From Rhodospirillales bacterium (GTDB taxonomy: Bacteria > Pseudomonadota > Alphaproteobacteria > Micavibrionales > Micavibrionaceae), in NCBI GenBank assembly GCA_020638155.1, contig JACKJB010000005.1, positions 115,228 to 179,227 of the forward strand: a stretch of DNA of 64,000 bases, read 5' to 3'. The position numbers and the translations under genes were made by a program. The notes beneath the pieces are model-generated. The model saw only the letters and a list, made by a program, of their open reading frames with translations, made no database searches and was not told the origin of the DNA. Positions 28,201-34,865 of this stretch are shown here, piece after piece (the stretch's first letter is position 1; every line of letters starts with the position of its first letter).

Positions 28201-31200
28201 AAAGGGAACTACACCTATACCCCGAACGGAAACGGTGAAGGAACCGATGTCTTTACCTACACGATTTGCGATACCGATCAGGATATCGATACGGCGACGC
28301 TGACGATTAAAGTGACGCATGACGATATTCCGGTGATTGCGGATAACAGCATGGTTGCGGTTGATGAAACCAACATGTCCCCGGAAACCAGTGTTAACGG
28401 TACGATTACCGCTGACTTTGGTGCTGACGGGCCGGGCAGTTTCAGTGTCAACAACACATGGACACTGCCGACCGGCCTGACGAGTAACGGGCTTGATGTG
28501 ACGGTTACGCAATACGGCAATTCTTATGTCGGTTCGACAACCAGTGGCCAGGTCTTTACGCTGGCGTTGCATGTGAACGGGTATTACACATTCTACCTGC
28601 GGGATACGCTGGATCACCCGGATACGGGCAATCACAACGATGTCCTGAGCCTGTCTTTCGGTGTTACCGCCCGCGATAAGGACGGTGATACGGCCGACGG
28701 CACGATTACGGTCAAAGTCTATGATGACGGTCTTACCGCTCATGACGATCTGAACGTGTATGACAGCGTCGCCGGCGATGCCAGCGGTAATGTTATCACG
28801 GGTCTGAACGGCGGTGCCGGCGCGGCGGACGATCTGAGCAACGATATGCCGAATACCGTCACCAAGATCGCGTTCGGCGCGACGGAGGTTGATGTTCCGG
28901 TAAGCGGTACGGTTACGATTGACGGCGATCACGGTACGCTCGAGATTGCGGCAGACGGGTCTTATACCTATACCGCGTTCGGCAGCACCGGCGGCACGGG
29001 TATGGTTGCCCATCACTTTGCCGGCGGACCGGGCGTCTTCCCGGATATGGATGAAAGCCAGGCGCTGGATGCAAGCGAACAGCAGGCAATCGGCATTGCG
29101 CCGGGTGACCTTGATGTTGCCGGCGGCGACCAGATGAGCATGACTTATGTCGGTGAATATGCCGGGTACAGTAATACGGTCGGCGTGTTTACGGTTGCTG
29201 CGGATGGGACGCTGCTGTCCGGGAAGGTTTTGATTGCCGATACCGATGCGACGGCGACCGGCGCGACTTTTGATTATACGGTCGGGGCCGGTAGCGCAGA
29301 AGCCGGGTTCTTCCTGATCGCAGACGGAGCGGACCTGAATAATTATGCCGGGCTTGATTTTGATAACGGCAGCATTTCCTTTATCGTCGGCTACGGTACC
29401 GCGGGAGCGCGCGCCGCGACGATCAATGATAACGGCTCTAATATCACGCTGGTCTATAATTACGGTACCGGCAGCGAGCAAGTTCTGTCCGGGCCGGTTT
29501 ATTATTCGTCCGAACGCGGGGCAGGCAATATGAACCCGGATGGCCAGGTTCACGTTGTTGCCGATCTTGCCGATGAATCAAATGACACGGTCCTGCGGAT
29601 CGGGTTTGAAGATCTGCCGTGCCTGGGTGACAAAGATTACAATGATGCGATCTTTGATGTCAGCATTTCATCACCGGGTTGTGCGGATTGCGGCGCGGAC
29701 GAGTTTGTCTATACGCTGACCGACGGCGACGGTGATACCAGCACTGCCGTTCTGACGCTTGAATGCGCAGAGCCGGAGCTGATCGTCGGTGAAAATGTCG
29801 ATGACAAGACCGGGTCCACGACCGATTATCATGTTGGTACGGGCGAAGGGGTTATTCTTGGCGGGATCGCCAGCGATATCCTGATCGGCGATGTCGGAGG
29901 CTCACGCCTTGAAAACCAGACGCAGGATTACAACTTCGTGTTGATGCTCGATGTGTCCGGGTCGATGGGGTCCAGCAATGATGCGAATTCCCGCCTGTCC
30001 CTGCTGATCGATGCGACGGCAAACCTGCTGAACGATCTTGGCGCTTATAATAACGGCGATATCAAAGTTCATCTGGTTCCGTTCAGCACCGATGCCTACA
30101 CTGCGGGCACCTTTACGGTGACCGATGCGGGCGGACTTGCCGATGCGCTGAGCTTCCTGAATACCATGCCGGAAGACGGCTGGACCAACTATGAAGCGGC
30201 ACTGCAAAGCGCGATCAGCTGGCTGGAAGGTAACAGTGCCAATGACCCGATCAGCGGTGCCGAAACCATCAGCTACTTCATCAGTGACGGCGCGCCGAAC
30301 TATTACCTGAATGACAGTGGCACTGTCGTATCGAACGGCGATTCGAATATTTCGATGAACCAGATCAACGGCATCGGCGACAGCACGAACGAGATCGCGA
30401 CCCTCCAGTCTCTCAGTGATGAGGTGATCGGTGTCGGGATCGAAATCGGCGGCACGACCCTGACCCGTCTTGGCCAGATCGATAGTGACGGTACGCCGAT
30501 CAATGTCGATGACGTCAATGACCTGAACGCCAGCCTGCAGGCTTCCAACCCGCTGAACAAACTGGCTTCGCTGGGCGATGATGTGATCGAAGGCGGTTCC
30601 GGTAACGACTTGATCTTCGGTGACAGCGTGAATACAGATCAGCTTGCCCTTGATAAAGGGCTGGGCACCAACCCGGGTGCCGGCTGGACGGTCTTCGATA
30701 TGCTTGAGGCAACCAGCGGCTGGGATCGTGACGATACGATTGCCTATATCCGCGATCACGCCGAAGAGCTGGCTGCCGAGAGTGTTAATGCTCAAGGCGA
30801 GACCCGTCAGGGCGGTGACGATACGCTGCGCGGCGGTGCCGGCGATGATACGATCTTCGGCCAGGAAGGTGACGATCTGCTGGCCGGGGGTCTGGGCGAT
30901 GATACGCTTTACGGCGGGTCCGGTGCCGATACGTTCCTGTTCGAGGCTTTGAACGATAACGGCATGGATACGGTCAAAGACTTTGACGCTGCCGAGGATG
31001 TACTGGATCTGTCAGAGCTTCTGGCCGGGACCAGCGCAACACAGGCGACCATAGACCAGTTCGTTTTCGCCACCGATAATGGCAGTGATACGGTCCTGTC
31101 CGTTGACTTAAGCGGTTCAGGCAACAGTGCCGCCGCCACCGATTTTGCGGTGCTGGAAAATGTCAATGGTCTGGATATCGATACTATAACGACCAGCGGT

Positions 31201-31218
31201 AACCTGCTGGTAGCATAA
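22264..31218 (+). CDS. giant RTX adhesin (LapA/BapA-like), type I secretion substrate
   Basis: The protein is 2984 residues and very acidic. In order: an N-terminal retention-like part (1-290) with PAAG motifs at 101-104 and 227-230, which fit the LapG protease consensus; four tandem ~250-residue repeats from about 294 to 1300; T1SS-143-type repeats opening with PETVTVDETNLSP near 1307, 1776 and 2028; a VWA domain near 1460-1640 with MIDAS start DVSGSMG (Asp1467); DUF4114 at about 2345-2466; a second VWA near 2557-2740 (Asp2563); then RTX repeats at about 2770-2900 and the C-terminal secretion signal. GAGGAGA precedes the ATG. It is probably exported by the TolC/ABC/HlyD system encoded nearby and held at the cell surface for attachment or biofilm. 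No lapD or lapG gene is visible here. Confidence 0.93.
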   Translation: MVSRTCIIEKPVSGASETVDLPQDEATTLSFNTSDIQGMKLSDGGELMITFTDGGSLTITNFRDLADHDVMLTLADGETINSQSLFETLLAELPPMQVNAPAAGDVAAYEMQPGVKYNVDMAGHQPVEVKEQDGALLIVLDNDGTIILQNFQEAMASENAAEINLDGEFLTLREFADGMQMAAAMSEEMGEGEGEQDGSSDTNMRDARETADDQLAALAEDLANIEPAAGDAGGNGAAAGRGGYGFNSSFEATSIDPLNDVGPIGPTALKYGIPEFKDEVFPQETQAAPFVLRPPSIEVNGGVDNAFVKEDGSVFVPIKASVAPDTPATAELTITVTGIDPSWVVTFGEGSYDPGTGTWTYTAPAGTMDYDGGLTFAPPAQSDIDLSGLKAVAEVNDPVSGQTAESPEDDFGIIVDAVADDPSIKASNNVTDEDTPIDVDVVGILGADDFDGSEHIDHYEIDNVPTGFTFNQGTDLGGGLWSFTPAEIIGLQMTAPKDYFGTITLGATVFTTENPVSDSEYDFSDNDNKAVTEFTLTWKPVIDPPSVLANNGVDDAQVKEDGSVDVPLTASLNPVDSPNAYLTVTVTGFDPAWGTVVNKDGIGTFNPAGTEWTYTAPAGTDVSTVFTFSPKAQSDIDLSGLVATAVATEPVTGTTASADDSFNVIVDAVADTPDVKASGGSEFEGTPIAINISGMLGADDFDGSESIDHYEISGVPLSGFDFGGAGTDLGGGVWSFTPAELAGLKIYAADPDFDGTLNLTAKIVTIDTPTDSEFDTTDNTAEDTAPFTVTWRPDIDPPSISVNGGVDNAQVKEDGSVDVPVTASLSSNAEASEYLTVTITGFDPSWGTVVNKDGIGSFNPAGTEWTITLPAGDALNTVFTFTPTAQSDIDLSGLVATATATDPVEGISKSADDDFNVIVDAVADKPGITANGGTEEEGTPIDVTIAGQLGVDNFDGSEHIDHYEISGVPAGFSFNNGTYDAVKDVWVLSPADLTGLQISGPAGYDGTLNLTATVFNTENPVSDGEYDGSDNVNSASTPFSVTWTPDIDPPTIKVNGGIDNAQVKEDHSVDVPVVAKLSAGAEASEYLTVTITGFDPAWGTVVNKDGIGSFNPAGTEWTYTAPAGTDVSTVFTFSPKAQSDIDLTGLKATVVATDPVENLSASADDSFNVIVDAVADTPSIDADGGTKEEGQPIDINISGQLGIDDFDGSEHIDHYEISGIPSGFTLNNGTYDAIKNVWVLSPADLTGLQITPNNAAFDGSLTLTATIFTTENPVSDGEFDASDNTATASDKFTVTWEDDDEPILTQPETVTVDETNLSPTTSISDKVEANFGDDTPGSFSANDSVVTSSIPLFSEGEAVTVTRVGNTYTGTTTGGEDVFTLVIQSNGNYTFTLLGTLDHPVDGPSAADHNDPIDISFGVTAKDSDGDTADGFIKVTVLDDGPKANNDVNDFSVTSANKDFNIVLMLDVSGSMGGSKLALLKSSVSNLLGDFNAYTGGEIKVHIVPFSNNAGAGETFTVTDGAGFTAATTYLNGLSANGSTNYEAPLQSAISWLQGATANDPISGADTYSYFISDGAPNVYLNGTTPTSGSAAVVMGQITGTDGTNEVATLQGLSTEVIGVGIGVDATTLGRLSIIDSNGSALDVQNPSDLDAALQGTNPLVGIATGNVITGANQLPGGADVESKDQDTTVTLVSFGGTDIVVDPVTGGTINGTNGVLEIFADGSYEYNLFPGVTGTPGSTIGDVFVYTLTDGDGDTDTATLTLRSQLPDDQPDPQPETVRVDETDFGPLTVNGDLAISYGNDAPGPVTPAGASTFSYGGSYQTTVLRSDGHAVTVSLSGDTYVGTRAGDNKVVFELQINTDGTYSFTAYENLDHKDPADHDDTITLNFGYTAEDGDGDTADSTITVEWDDDGPVAVADSKEIEDTTPSVSGNVMSNDDIGTDFTLDGVVRIKFGTQTINVPNGGDATIDGDYGTLVIDSKGNYTYTPNGNGEGTDVFTYTICDTDQDIDTATLTIKVTHDDIPVIADNSMVAVDETNMSPETSVNGTITADFGADGPGSFSVNNTWTLPTGLTSNGLDVTVTQYGNSYVGSTTSGQVFTLALHVNGYYTFYLRDTLDHPDTGNHNDVLSLSFGVTARDKDGDTADGTITVKVYDDGLTAHDDLNVYDSVAGDASGNVITGLNGGAGAADDLSNDMPNTVTKIAFGATEVDVPVSGTVTIDGDHGTLEIAADGSYTYTAFGSTGGTGMVAHHFAGGPGVFPDMDESQALDASEQQAIGIAPGDLDVAGGDQMSMTYVGEYAGYSNTVGVFTVAADGTLLSGKVLIADTDATATGATFDYTVGAGSAEAGFFLIADGADLNNYAGLDFDNGSISFIVGYGTAGARAATINDNGSNITLVYNYGTGSEQVLSGPVYYSSERGAGNMNPDGQVHVVADLADESNDTVLRIGFEDLPCLGDKDYNDAIFDVSISSPGCADCGADEFVYTLTDGDGDTSTAVLTLECAEPELIVGENVDDKTGSTTDYHVGTGEGVILGGIASDILIGDVGGSRLENQTQDYNFVLMLDVSGSMGSSNDANSRLSLLIDATANLLNDLGAYNNGDIKVHLVPFSTDAYTAGTFTVTDAGGLADALSFLNTMPEDGWTNYEAALQSAISWLEGNSANDPISGAETISYFISDGAPNYYLNDSGTVVSNGDSNISMNQINGIGDSTNEIATLQSLSDEVIGVGIEIGGTTLTRLGQIDSDGTPINVDDVNDLNASLQASNPLNKLASLGDDVIEGGSGNDLIFGDSVNTDQLALDKGLGTNPGAGWTVFDMLEATSGWDRDDTIAYIRDHAEELAAESVNAQGETRQGGDDTLRGGAGDDTIFGQEGDDLLAGGLGDDTLYGGSGADTFLFEALNDNGMDTVKDFDAAEDVLDLSELLAGTSATQATIDQFVFATDNGSDTVLSVDLSGSGNSAAATDFAVLENVNGLDIDTITTSGNLLVA
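23143..26160 (+). repeat. four tandem ~755-base repeats in the adhesin gene
   Basis: Units start at about 23143, 23893, 24652 and 25408, each opening with a PPSIxVNGG-like sequence and containing DNAQVKEDGSVDVPV, FNVIVDAVAD, DDFDGSEHIDHYEISGVP and NPVSDGEYD. Long stretches are almost identical at DNA level, so the copy number may change by recombination. Confidence 0.9.
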
Positions 31219-31255
31219 AAATTCCATGAAGCTCTCCATTTCCTAACGGGAGTGC

Positions 31256-31660
31256 TTATGTGATACCGGGCGGTTCTTCGGAGCCGCCCGGATTTTTTTG
31301 TCCGGCGGTGTCTTCCGGTTGACAGTAGATCCTGTATAGGGTGGCCAGAATTTCCAGCGGGGCGTTATCGCCGATTGAATAATAAATTGCCTGTGCTTCA
31401 CGCCTGGTTTTGACCAGCCCGTCCTGGCGCAGGCAGGCCAGATGCTGGGACAGGGCGGATTGCTGCAGGCCGACGATACCGACCAGTTCGCCAACGCATT
31501 TTTCTCCCTGATACAGGGCACAGATAATTTTCAGGCGGCTTTCATTGGACAGCGCTTTTAACAGCGTCACCGCGCCGGCAAGATTGCGTTCGACATCGGA
31601 TATTTTGATTGCATCCAATGCCGGTTTCTCTGTTTCCGGTTTTAATTCCATCTGGCCCAT
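31256..31660 (-). CDS. ArsR family repressor, SqrR/BigR-like (dithiol sulfur sensor)
   Basis: The protein is 134 residues. The winged helix is seen in LKALSNESRLKIICALYQGEKCVGELVGIVGLQQSALSQHLACLRQDGLVKTRREAQAIYYSI. Cys47 (in RLKIIC) and Cys113 (in LYRIYC) lie where SqrR/BigR repressors carry the two cysteines that form a disulfide or tetrasulfide with reactive sulfur species. Cys55 and Cys76 are additional. Metal-binding ArsR motifs (ELCVCD) are absent. It would repress its target DNA until oxidised or persulfidated. An inverted repeat covers its own transcription start, so autoregulation is likely. No sulfide-oxidising gene is adjacent. The C-terminal dozen residues are encoded by the neighbour's terminator. 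Confidence 0.85.
   Translation of the reverse strand: MGQMELKPETEKPALDAIKISDVERNLAGAVTLLKALSNESRLKIICALYQGEKCVGELVGIVGLQQSALSQHLACLRQDGLVKTRREAQAIYYSIGDNAPLEILATLYRIYCQPEDTAGQKNPGGSEEPPGIT
31266..31299 (+). terminator. strong rho-independent terminator of the adhesin gene
   Basis: An 11-bp stem from 31266 to 31291 (outer arms CCGGGCGG and CCGCCCGG) is capped by a C-TTCG-G tetraloop and followed by A and seven Ts. It lies inside the last codons of the convergent ArsR-type gene, which therefore encodes part of this hairpin. Confidence 0.92.
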
Positions 31661-31678
31661 AATCTATTACCCTAGATT
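31661..31678 (-). promoter_or_regulatory. inverted repeat at the start of the ArsR-type gene, probable operator
   Basis: AATCTA (31661-31666) and TAGATT (31673-31678) are perfect arms around TTACCC. The element abuts the start codon and overlaps the expected transcription start, the usual place for an autorepressor site. Confidence 0.5.
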
Positions 31679-31680
31679 TT

Positions 31681-31726
31681 AGTATAGCAGGCAAGTGCGC
31701 AGGAGAACTGTGATACGCATCACAGT
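31681..31726 (-). promoter_or_regulatory. promoter with a perfect CRP/FNR-family site
   Basis: ACTGTGATACGCATCACAGT (31707-31726) is an eight-base perfect palindrome containing TGTGA-N6-TCACA, the CRP consensus. On the minus strand a TATACT -10 lies at 31686-31681. The palindrome centre is about 42 bases upstream of the start this -10 predicts, which is the class II activator position. The regulated gene is the ArsR-type repressor. Confidence 0.6.
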
Positions 31727-31764
31727 CATGATATCGTAATTTTTTTATGTTTAAAATCAGTTTG

Positions 31765-32550
31765 TTATCCCATGGACGGGGTCATGCCCGGTACGGCGTT
31801 TTGTTGCATGCCGGGGGCCGTGCCCGGAGCCGGGGCAGTGGCTGCAGGTGCCGGTGTTTCGCCGGGCGTGAAATCGACCGCCATATTCGGGCCGGCAAGT
31901 TTCATATCCTGTCCGGTGCTTTCAAGGCCCATACCCGCGCGTGCAGCGCTGAGCATATTGCCGTTATTATTGGTGGCGACCATGGTTGAGCCTTCAAGGC
32001 CTGCGACCTCGCCGGAGAGTATGTTACCGGTCAGGCCGACCATGTCTTTTGTCATTTCCAAACCGAACAGGGCGCCCGCGCCGACAAACGGCATGGCCAT
32101 GATCCGGTTGTTCAGGGCATCTTCCTGCGGCCGGTTTTTCAGGGCTTCTTCTTCAAGGTGTTGTTTTTCTTCCCATTGTTCCTGTTCCCAGCGTTCCTGG
32201 GCGAGTCGTTCCTGTTCCAGGTGCTGCTTTTCTTCCCATTGCTGCTGTTCCATCCGTTTTTCATCGGCGCTGTCGTTATTGTGATCGCCTTGTTTATCAG
32301 AGATTTCAGCTTCGGTAATCTTTAGCCCGGCTTCGGCGACAGCTGCGGTTTCCGTACCGTTGCGGACAATGCCTCTGATCGTATGGAGCATGGCGCAGGA
32401 TGAGGACAAGCCCATCTGTTCCAAGGCGCGATCTGTGAAGCTGGCAGCGATCAAGTCTGTATTGATTTTACCGTCATTGGCCGCAAGTTCGGCGGTCAGG
32501 CCTGTGAACTGGCGGCCATCGCCTTGCTGGAAATCGTTTTTATCAACCAT
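31765..32550 (-). CDS. unknown protein with Glu/Gln-rich coiled coil and Ala/Pro-rich tail
   Basis: The protein is 261 residues; I do not recognise a family. A first globular part of about 90 residues (TDRALEQMGLSSSCAMLHTIRGIVRNG) is followed by a strongly charged coiled coil at about 100-140, where WEEKQHLE occurs twice about 22 residues apart. Then a Gly-rich hydrophobic stretch (MPFVGAGALFGLEMTKDMVGLTGNILSG) and a Pro/Ala/Met-rich tail (APAPGTAPGMQQ) follow. There is no signal peptide. Its start overlaps the end of the preceding gene by eight bases, so the two are translationally coupled. Its place between the adhesin and its secretion genes hints at a related role, but this is only context. 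Confidence 0.7.
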   Translation of the reverse strand: MVDKNDFQQGDGRQFTGLTAELAANDGKINTDLIAASFTDRALEQMGLSSSCAMLHTIRGIVRNGTETAAVAEAGLKITEAEISDKQGDHNNDSADEKRMEQQQWEEKQHLEQERLAQERWEQEQWEEKQHLEEEALKNRPQEDALNNRIMAMPFVGAGALFGLEMTKDMVGLTGNILSGEVAGLEGSTMVATNNNGNMLSAARAGMGLESTGQDMKLAGPNMAVDFTPGETPAPAATAPAPGTAPGMQQNAVPGMTPSMG

Positions 32551-32953
32551 GATGTTTTCCCTTTATCAGCTTGTCATTACGGACCAGAAGGGGCACCAGC
32601 CCCATATCGCGGATCTGCCCGTCGCGAATCATCATCAGGCAGGCTTTTTTCGCCTGGGCGACGAATTGATTCATCGGTTCATGAATAATCATGCCGAGAT
32701 CCTGCAGCTTGCCGTCCATGGTCACGAAGGTCATTTCCCCGGTGTCGGCGTCGAATTCAACCCAGTCGAGATAATCGGGAAAAGGGCGGTCGTAAATCAC
32801 CCAGACTTTGCCGTCTTTATTAACGACGACATCGATTTGCATCGTTTTTTCGGCCGTGTCGGCAAAAAGCGGGATATGATCGGGGATCGTCTGCTCCTGC
32901 TCGAGCATGCCCCGTTCACGGGTTTTGGATGATTTTGTAGTTGTTTCAATCAC
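32543..32953 (-). CDS. unknown small protein, first gene of a two-gene operon
   Basis: The protein is 136 residues. The middle looks like a compact beta-rich domain: MQIDVVVNKDGKVWVIYDRPFPDYLDWVEFDADTGEMTFVTMDG, then a helix MNQFVAQAKKACLMMI and the end GLVPLLVRNDKL. No family is recognised and no membrane or export signal is seen. In-frame ATG codons at 32953 and 32908 are both possible starts. It overlaps the next gene by eight bases. The secretion operon starts divergently about 320 bases away. Confidence 0.65.
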   Translation of the reverse strand: MIETTTKSSKTRERGMLEQEQTIPDHIPLFADTAEKTMQIDVVVNKDGKVWVIYDRPFPDYLDWVEFDADTGEMTFVTMDGKLQDLGMIIHEPMNQFVAQAKKACLMMIRDGQIRDMGLVPLLVRNDKLIKGKHHG

Positions 32954-33194
32954 TTGCTATAACTCCAGCGCCGTGTGTTTCCTATTTATTATCTCAAAAG
33001 ATCGCATTTTAGACAAATGCGTCCGATATTACTGTAGCAACAATATGTTAATATTTTCTTTACGTTTGGAACCGGGCCGTATTTTCCTTGCGTCCGGACG
33101 GGCAAACAGTTTAAAAAGGGCCGCTAAGATATTGAAAAAATGCGAGCGAGGCTTGCGTTGCCTCTTGAAAAAGGTCATAACTACAAGGGGTAAA

Positions 33195-33236
33195 ATGACT
33201 ACAAAGTCCGCTAAAGCGGCGCTCTGTCTGAGTTAA
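33195..33236 (+). CDS. possible 13-residue leader peptide upstream of tolC
   Basis: AAGGGG lies a few bases before an ATG that opens MTTKSAKAALCLS and then stops. The stop overlaps another ATG (TAATG). A hairpin CCGCT-AA-AGCGG sits inside it. It could be a leader that controls the secretion genes, or chance. The rest of the gap 32954-33275 shows one near-CtrA site (TTAA-N7-TTTA at 33048-33062) and no gene. Confidence 0.3.
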   Translation: MTTKSAKAALCLS

Positions 33237-33275
33237 TGAATTTATATGAATGCACCAATGGCAAAGGGCAATGGA

Positions 33276-34754
33276 ATGAAACGGTTTGATATGAAAAAAT
33301 GGGCTTTGACAGTCTCTTGCACGGCACTGATGGCGCCGCTTGCATGGGCTGAGGACGCGGTCGTTACGCAGGCCCCGGCGGATGAGATGACTGTACCGAT
33401 GGTGATCGAAGCCCAGCCCGCCGCGGTTGAAAACGAAATGCCTTTGATGTCAGAACAGGCCGCATCGATTGCGCCGGCAGCAGGGTCCGATAAAGTGCTG
33501 AGCTTGCGTGATGCCGTTGCGATTGGCGTGAACACGAACCCGGAAACGGGCGTTGTCCAGACCAACCGCCGTGCAACGGACGAAGAATTGCGTCAGGCTC
33601 AGGCATTGTACCTGCCTTCGATTGATTTCCAGGGCGATACCGGTTTTGAGCACAGCGATGACCCGGCGACCCGGTCCGGGCAGGATGATGATCCGGAAAA
33701 TTTGTGGCGTTACGAAGCCGGGCTGACCCTGACCCAGTTGCTGTTTGACGGCTGGGAAACAAAATACGAGAACGAACGCCAGAAAATGCGTATCCTGTCG
33801 GCCTCAAACCGGGTGCGGGAAACGTCCGAACTGGTCGGTCTTGCAATTGTCGAAGCCTATCTGGAAGTGCTGCGCCAGCGCGATTTGCTGCGGATTGCCC
33901 GCCAGAACGTCGCCGATCACATCACAATTCTTGAGCAAATCGGCGATAGTGCCGATGCCGGCCGTTCTACCGAAGCTGATAATGAACAGGCCCGCGCCCG
34001 GATGGCATCCGCCCGCGCGACCGAAGCCAGTGTGCGCGAGCAGCTGCGCTTTGCAGAAGCCGCCTTTATCCGCGAAGTTGGCGATCCGCCGGCAGAGCTG
34101 GGTATGCCTTTGGTTCCTGTTGACGGCCTGTCTGCCGATGTTGAGCGCGAAGTAAAGGTTGCCCTGCATCAAAGCCCGACAATCGATATTTTTGAAGCCG
34201 ACATCAAAGTCGCCCATGCCGAAATGGAAGGGGCGAAATCGACTTTCTACCCGCAGGTTGATTTTCAGCTAAACGCCCGTGAAGGTAAAGATCTGAACGG
34301 TGTTCGCGGCCGGGATACCAGCGCTTCGGCTTTGGTGACCATGGACTGGAACCTGTATCGCGGCGGCGGTGATTCCGCCCGTGTCCGCGAGCACATCAAC
34401 CGTGAGGCGCAAGCGAAAGAAGCCCGCGCCGAGGCAGCGCGCTCTGTTGAGTTTGACGTCCGTCAGACCTGGGCTCGCATGGTTTCCGCCGGTGAGCGCG
34501 CCCGCCAGTTTGCGGCGCAGGCCGATGCGAATACCGAAGTCGTCAAGGCTTATAAAGACCAGTTCGACTTAAGCCGCCGGACGCTTCTGGACGTGCTTGA
34601 TGCGCAGAACGAGCTTTTTGTATCACGCTCCAACACGGTCAATGCCGAATTCCTGGAGATGTTTGCCGTTTACCGCCTGATGGCGCTGAAAGGCGAGCTT
34701 CTGACCACGCTCGGTGTGGACTATCCCCGCGAGTCTGATCCTGCTAAAATGTAA
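33276..34754 (+). CDS. TolC family outer membrane channel of the type I secretion system
   Basis: The protein is 492 residues from ATG 33276; in-frame ATGs at 33246, 33258 and 33291 are alternatives, and AAGGGC favours 33276. A signal peptide (KKWALTVSCTALMAPLAWA) is followed by an Ala-rich linker and the typical two-fold TolC repeat: LSLRDAVAIGVNTNPETGVVQTNRRATDEEL near the start, LTLTQLLFDGWET, then WNLYRGGGDSARVREHINREAQAKEARAEAARSVEFDVRQTW and DQFDLSRRTLLDVLDAQNELFVS. It forms the trimeric outer-membrane and periplasmic tunnel. The ABC and HlyD-type subunits follow on the same strand. Confidence 0.93.
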   Translation: MKRFDMKKWALTVSCTALMAPLAWAEDAVVTQAPADEMTVPMVIEAQPAAVENEMPLMSEQAASIAPAAGSDKVLSLRDAVAIGVNTNPETGVVQTNRRATDEELRQAQALYLPSIDFQGDTGFEHSDDPATRSGQDDDPENLWRYEAGLTLTQLLFDGWETKYENERQKMRILSASNRVRETSELVGLAIVEAYLEVLRQRDLLRIARQNVADHITILEQIGDSADAGRSTEADNEQARARMASARATEASVREQLRFAEAAFIREVGDPPAELGMPLVPVDGLSADVEREVKVALHQSPTIDIFEADIKVAHAEMEGAKSTFYPQVDFQLNAREGKDLNGVRGRDTSASALVTMDWNLYRGGGDSARVREHINREAQAKEARAEAARSVEFDVRQTWARMVSAGERARQFAAQADANTEVVKAYKDQFDLSRRTLLDVLDAQNELFVSRSNTVNAEFLEMFAVYRLMALKGELLTTLGVDYPRESDPAKM

Positions 34755-34810
34755 TTCGTGGACAGGCCTTTTTTAAAGGTCCTTCCCCGTTTATCGCTTA
34801 TGATGGTGTT

Positions 34811-34833
34811 GCCGCCTTTGGTTAAAGGGCGGC
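34811..34833 (+). other. hairpin between tolC and the ABC exporter gene
   Basis: GCCGCCTTT pairs with AAAGGGCGGC (nine pairs, one wobble) around a five-base loop. No T-run follows, so it is more likely a processing or stability element that sets subunit ratios than a terminator. Confidence 0.5.
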
Positions 34834-34865
34834 AAGCCGATTCGTCATGAACAGGAAACCGGCCA

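Noticed and set aside
26878..29553. An 891-codon open frame on the minus strand, with several other long minus-strand frames in the adhesin gene
   Set aside because: It is a shadow of the repetitive, GC-biased adhesin coding frame. It has no domain, no ribosome site and a highly skewed Ile/Arg composition.
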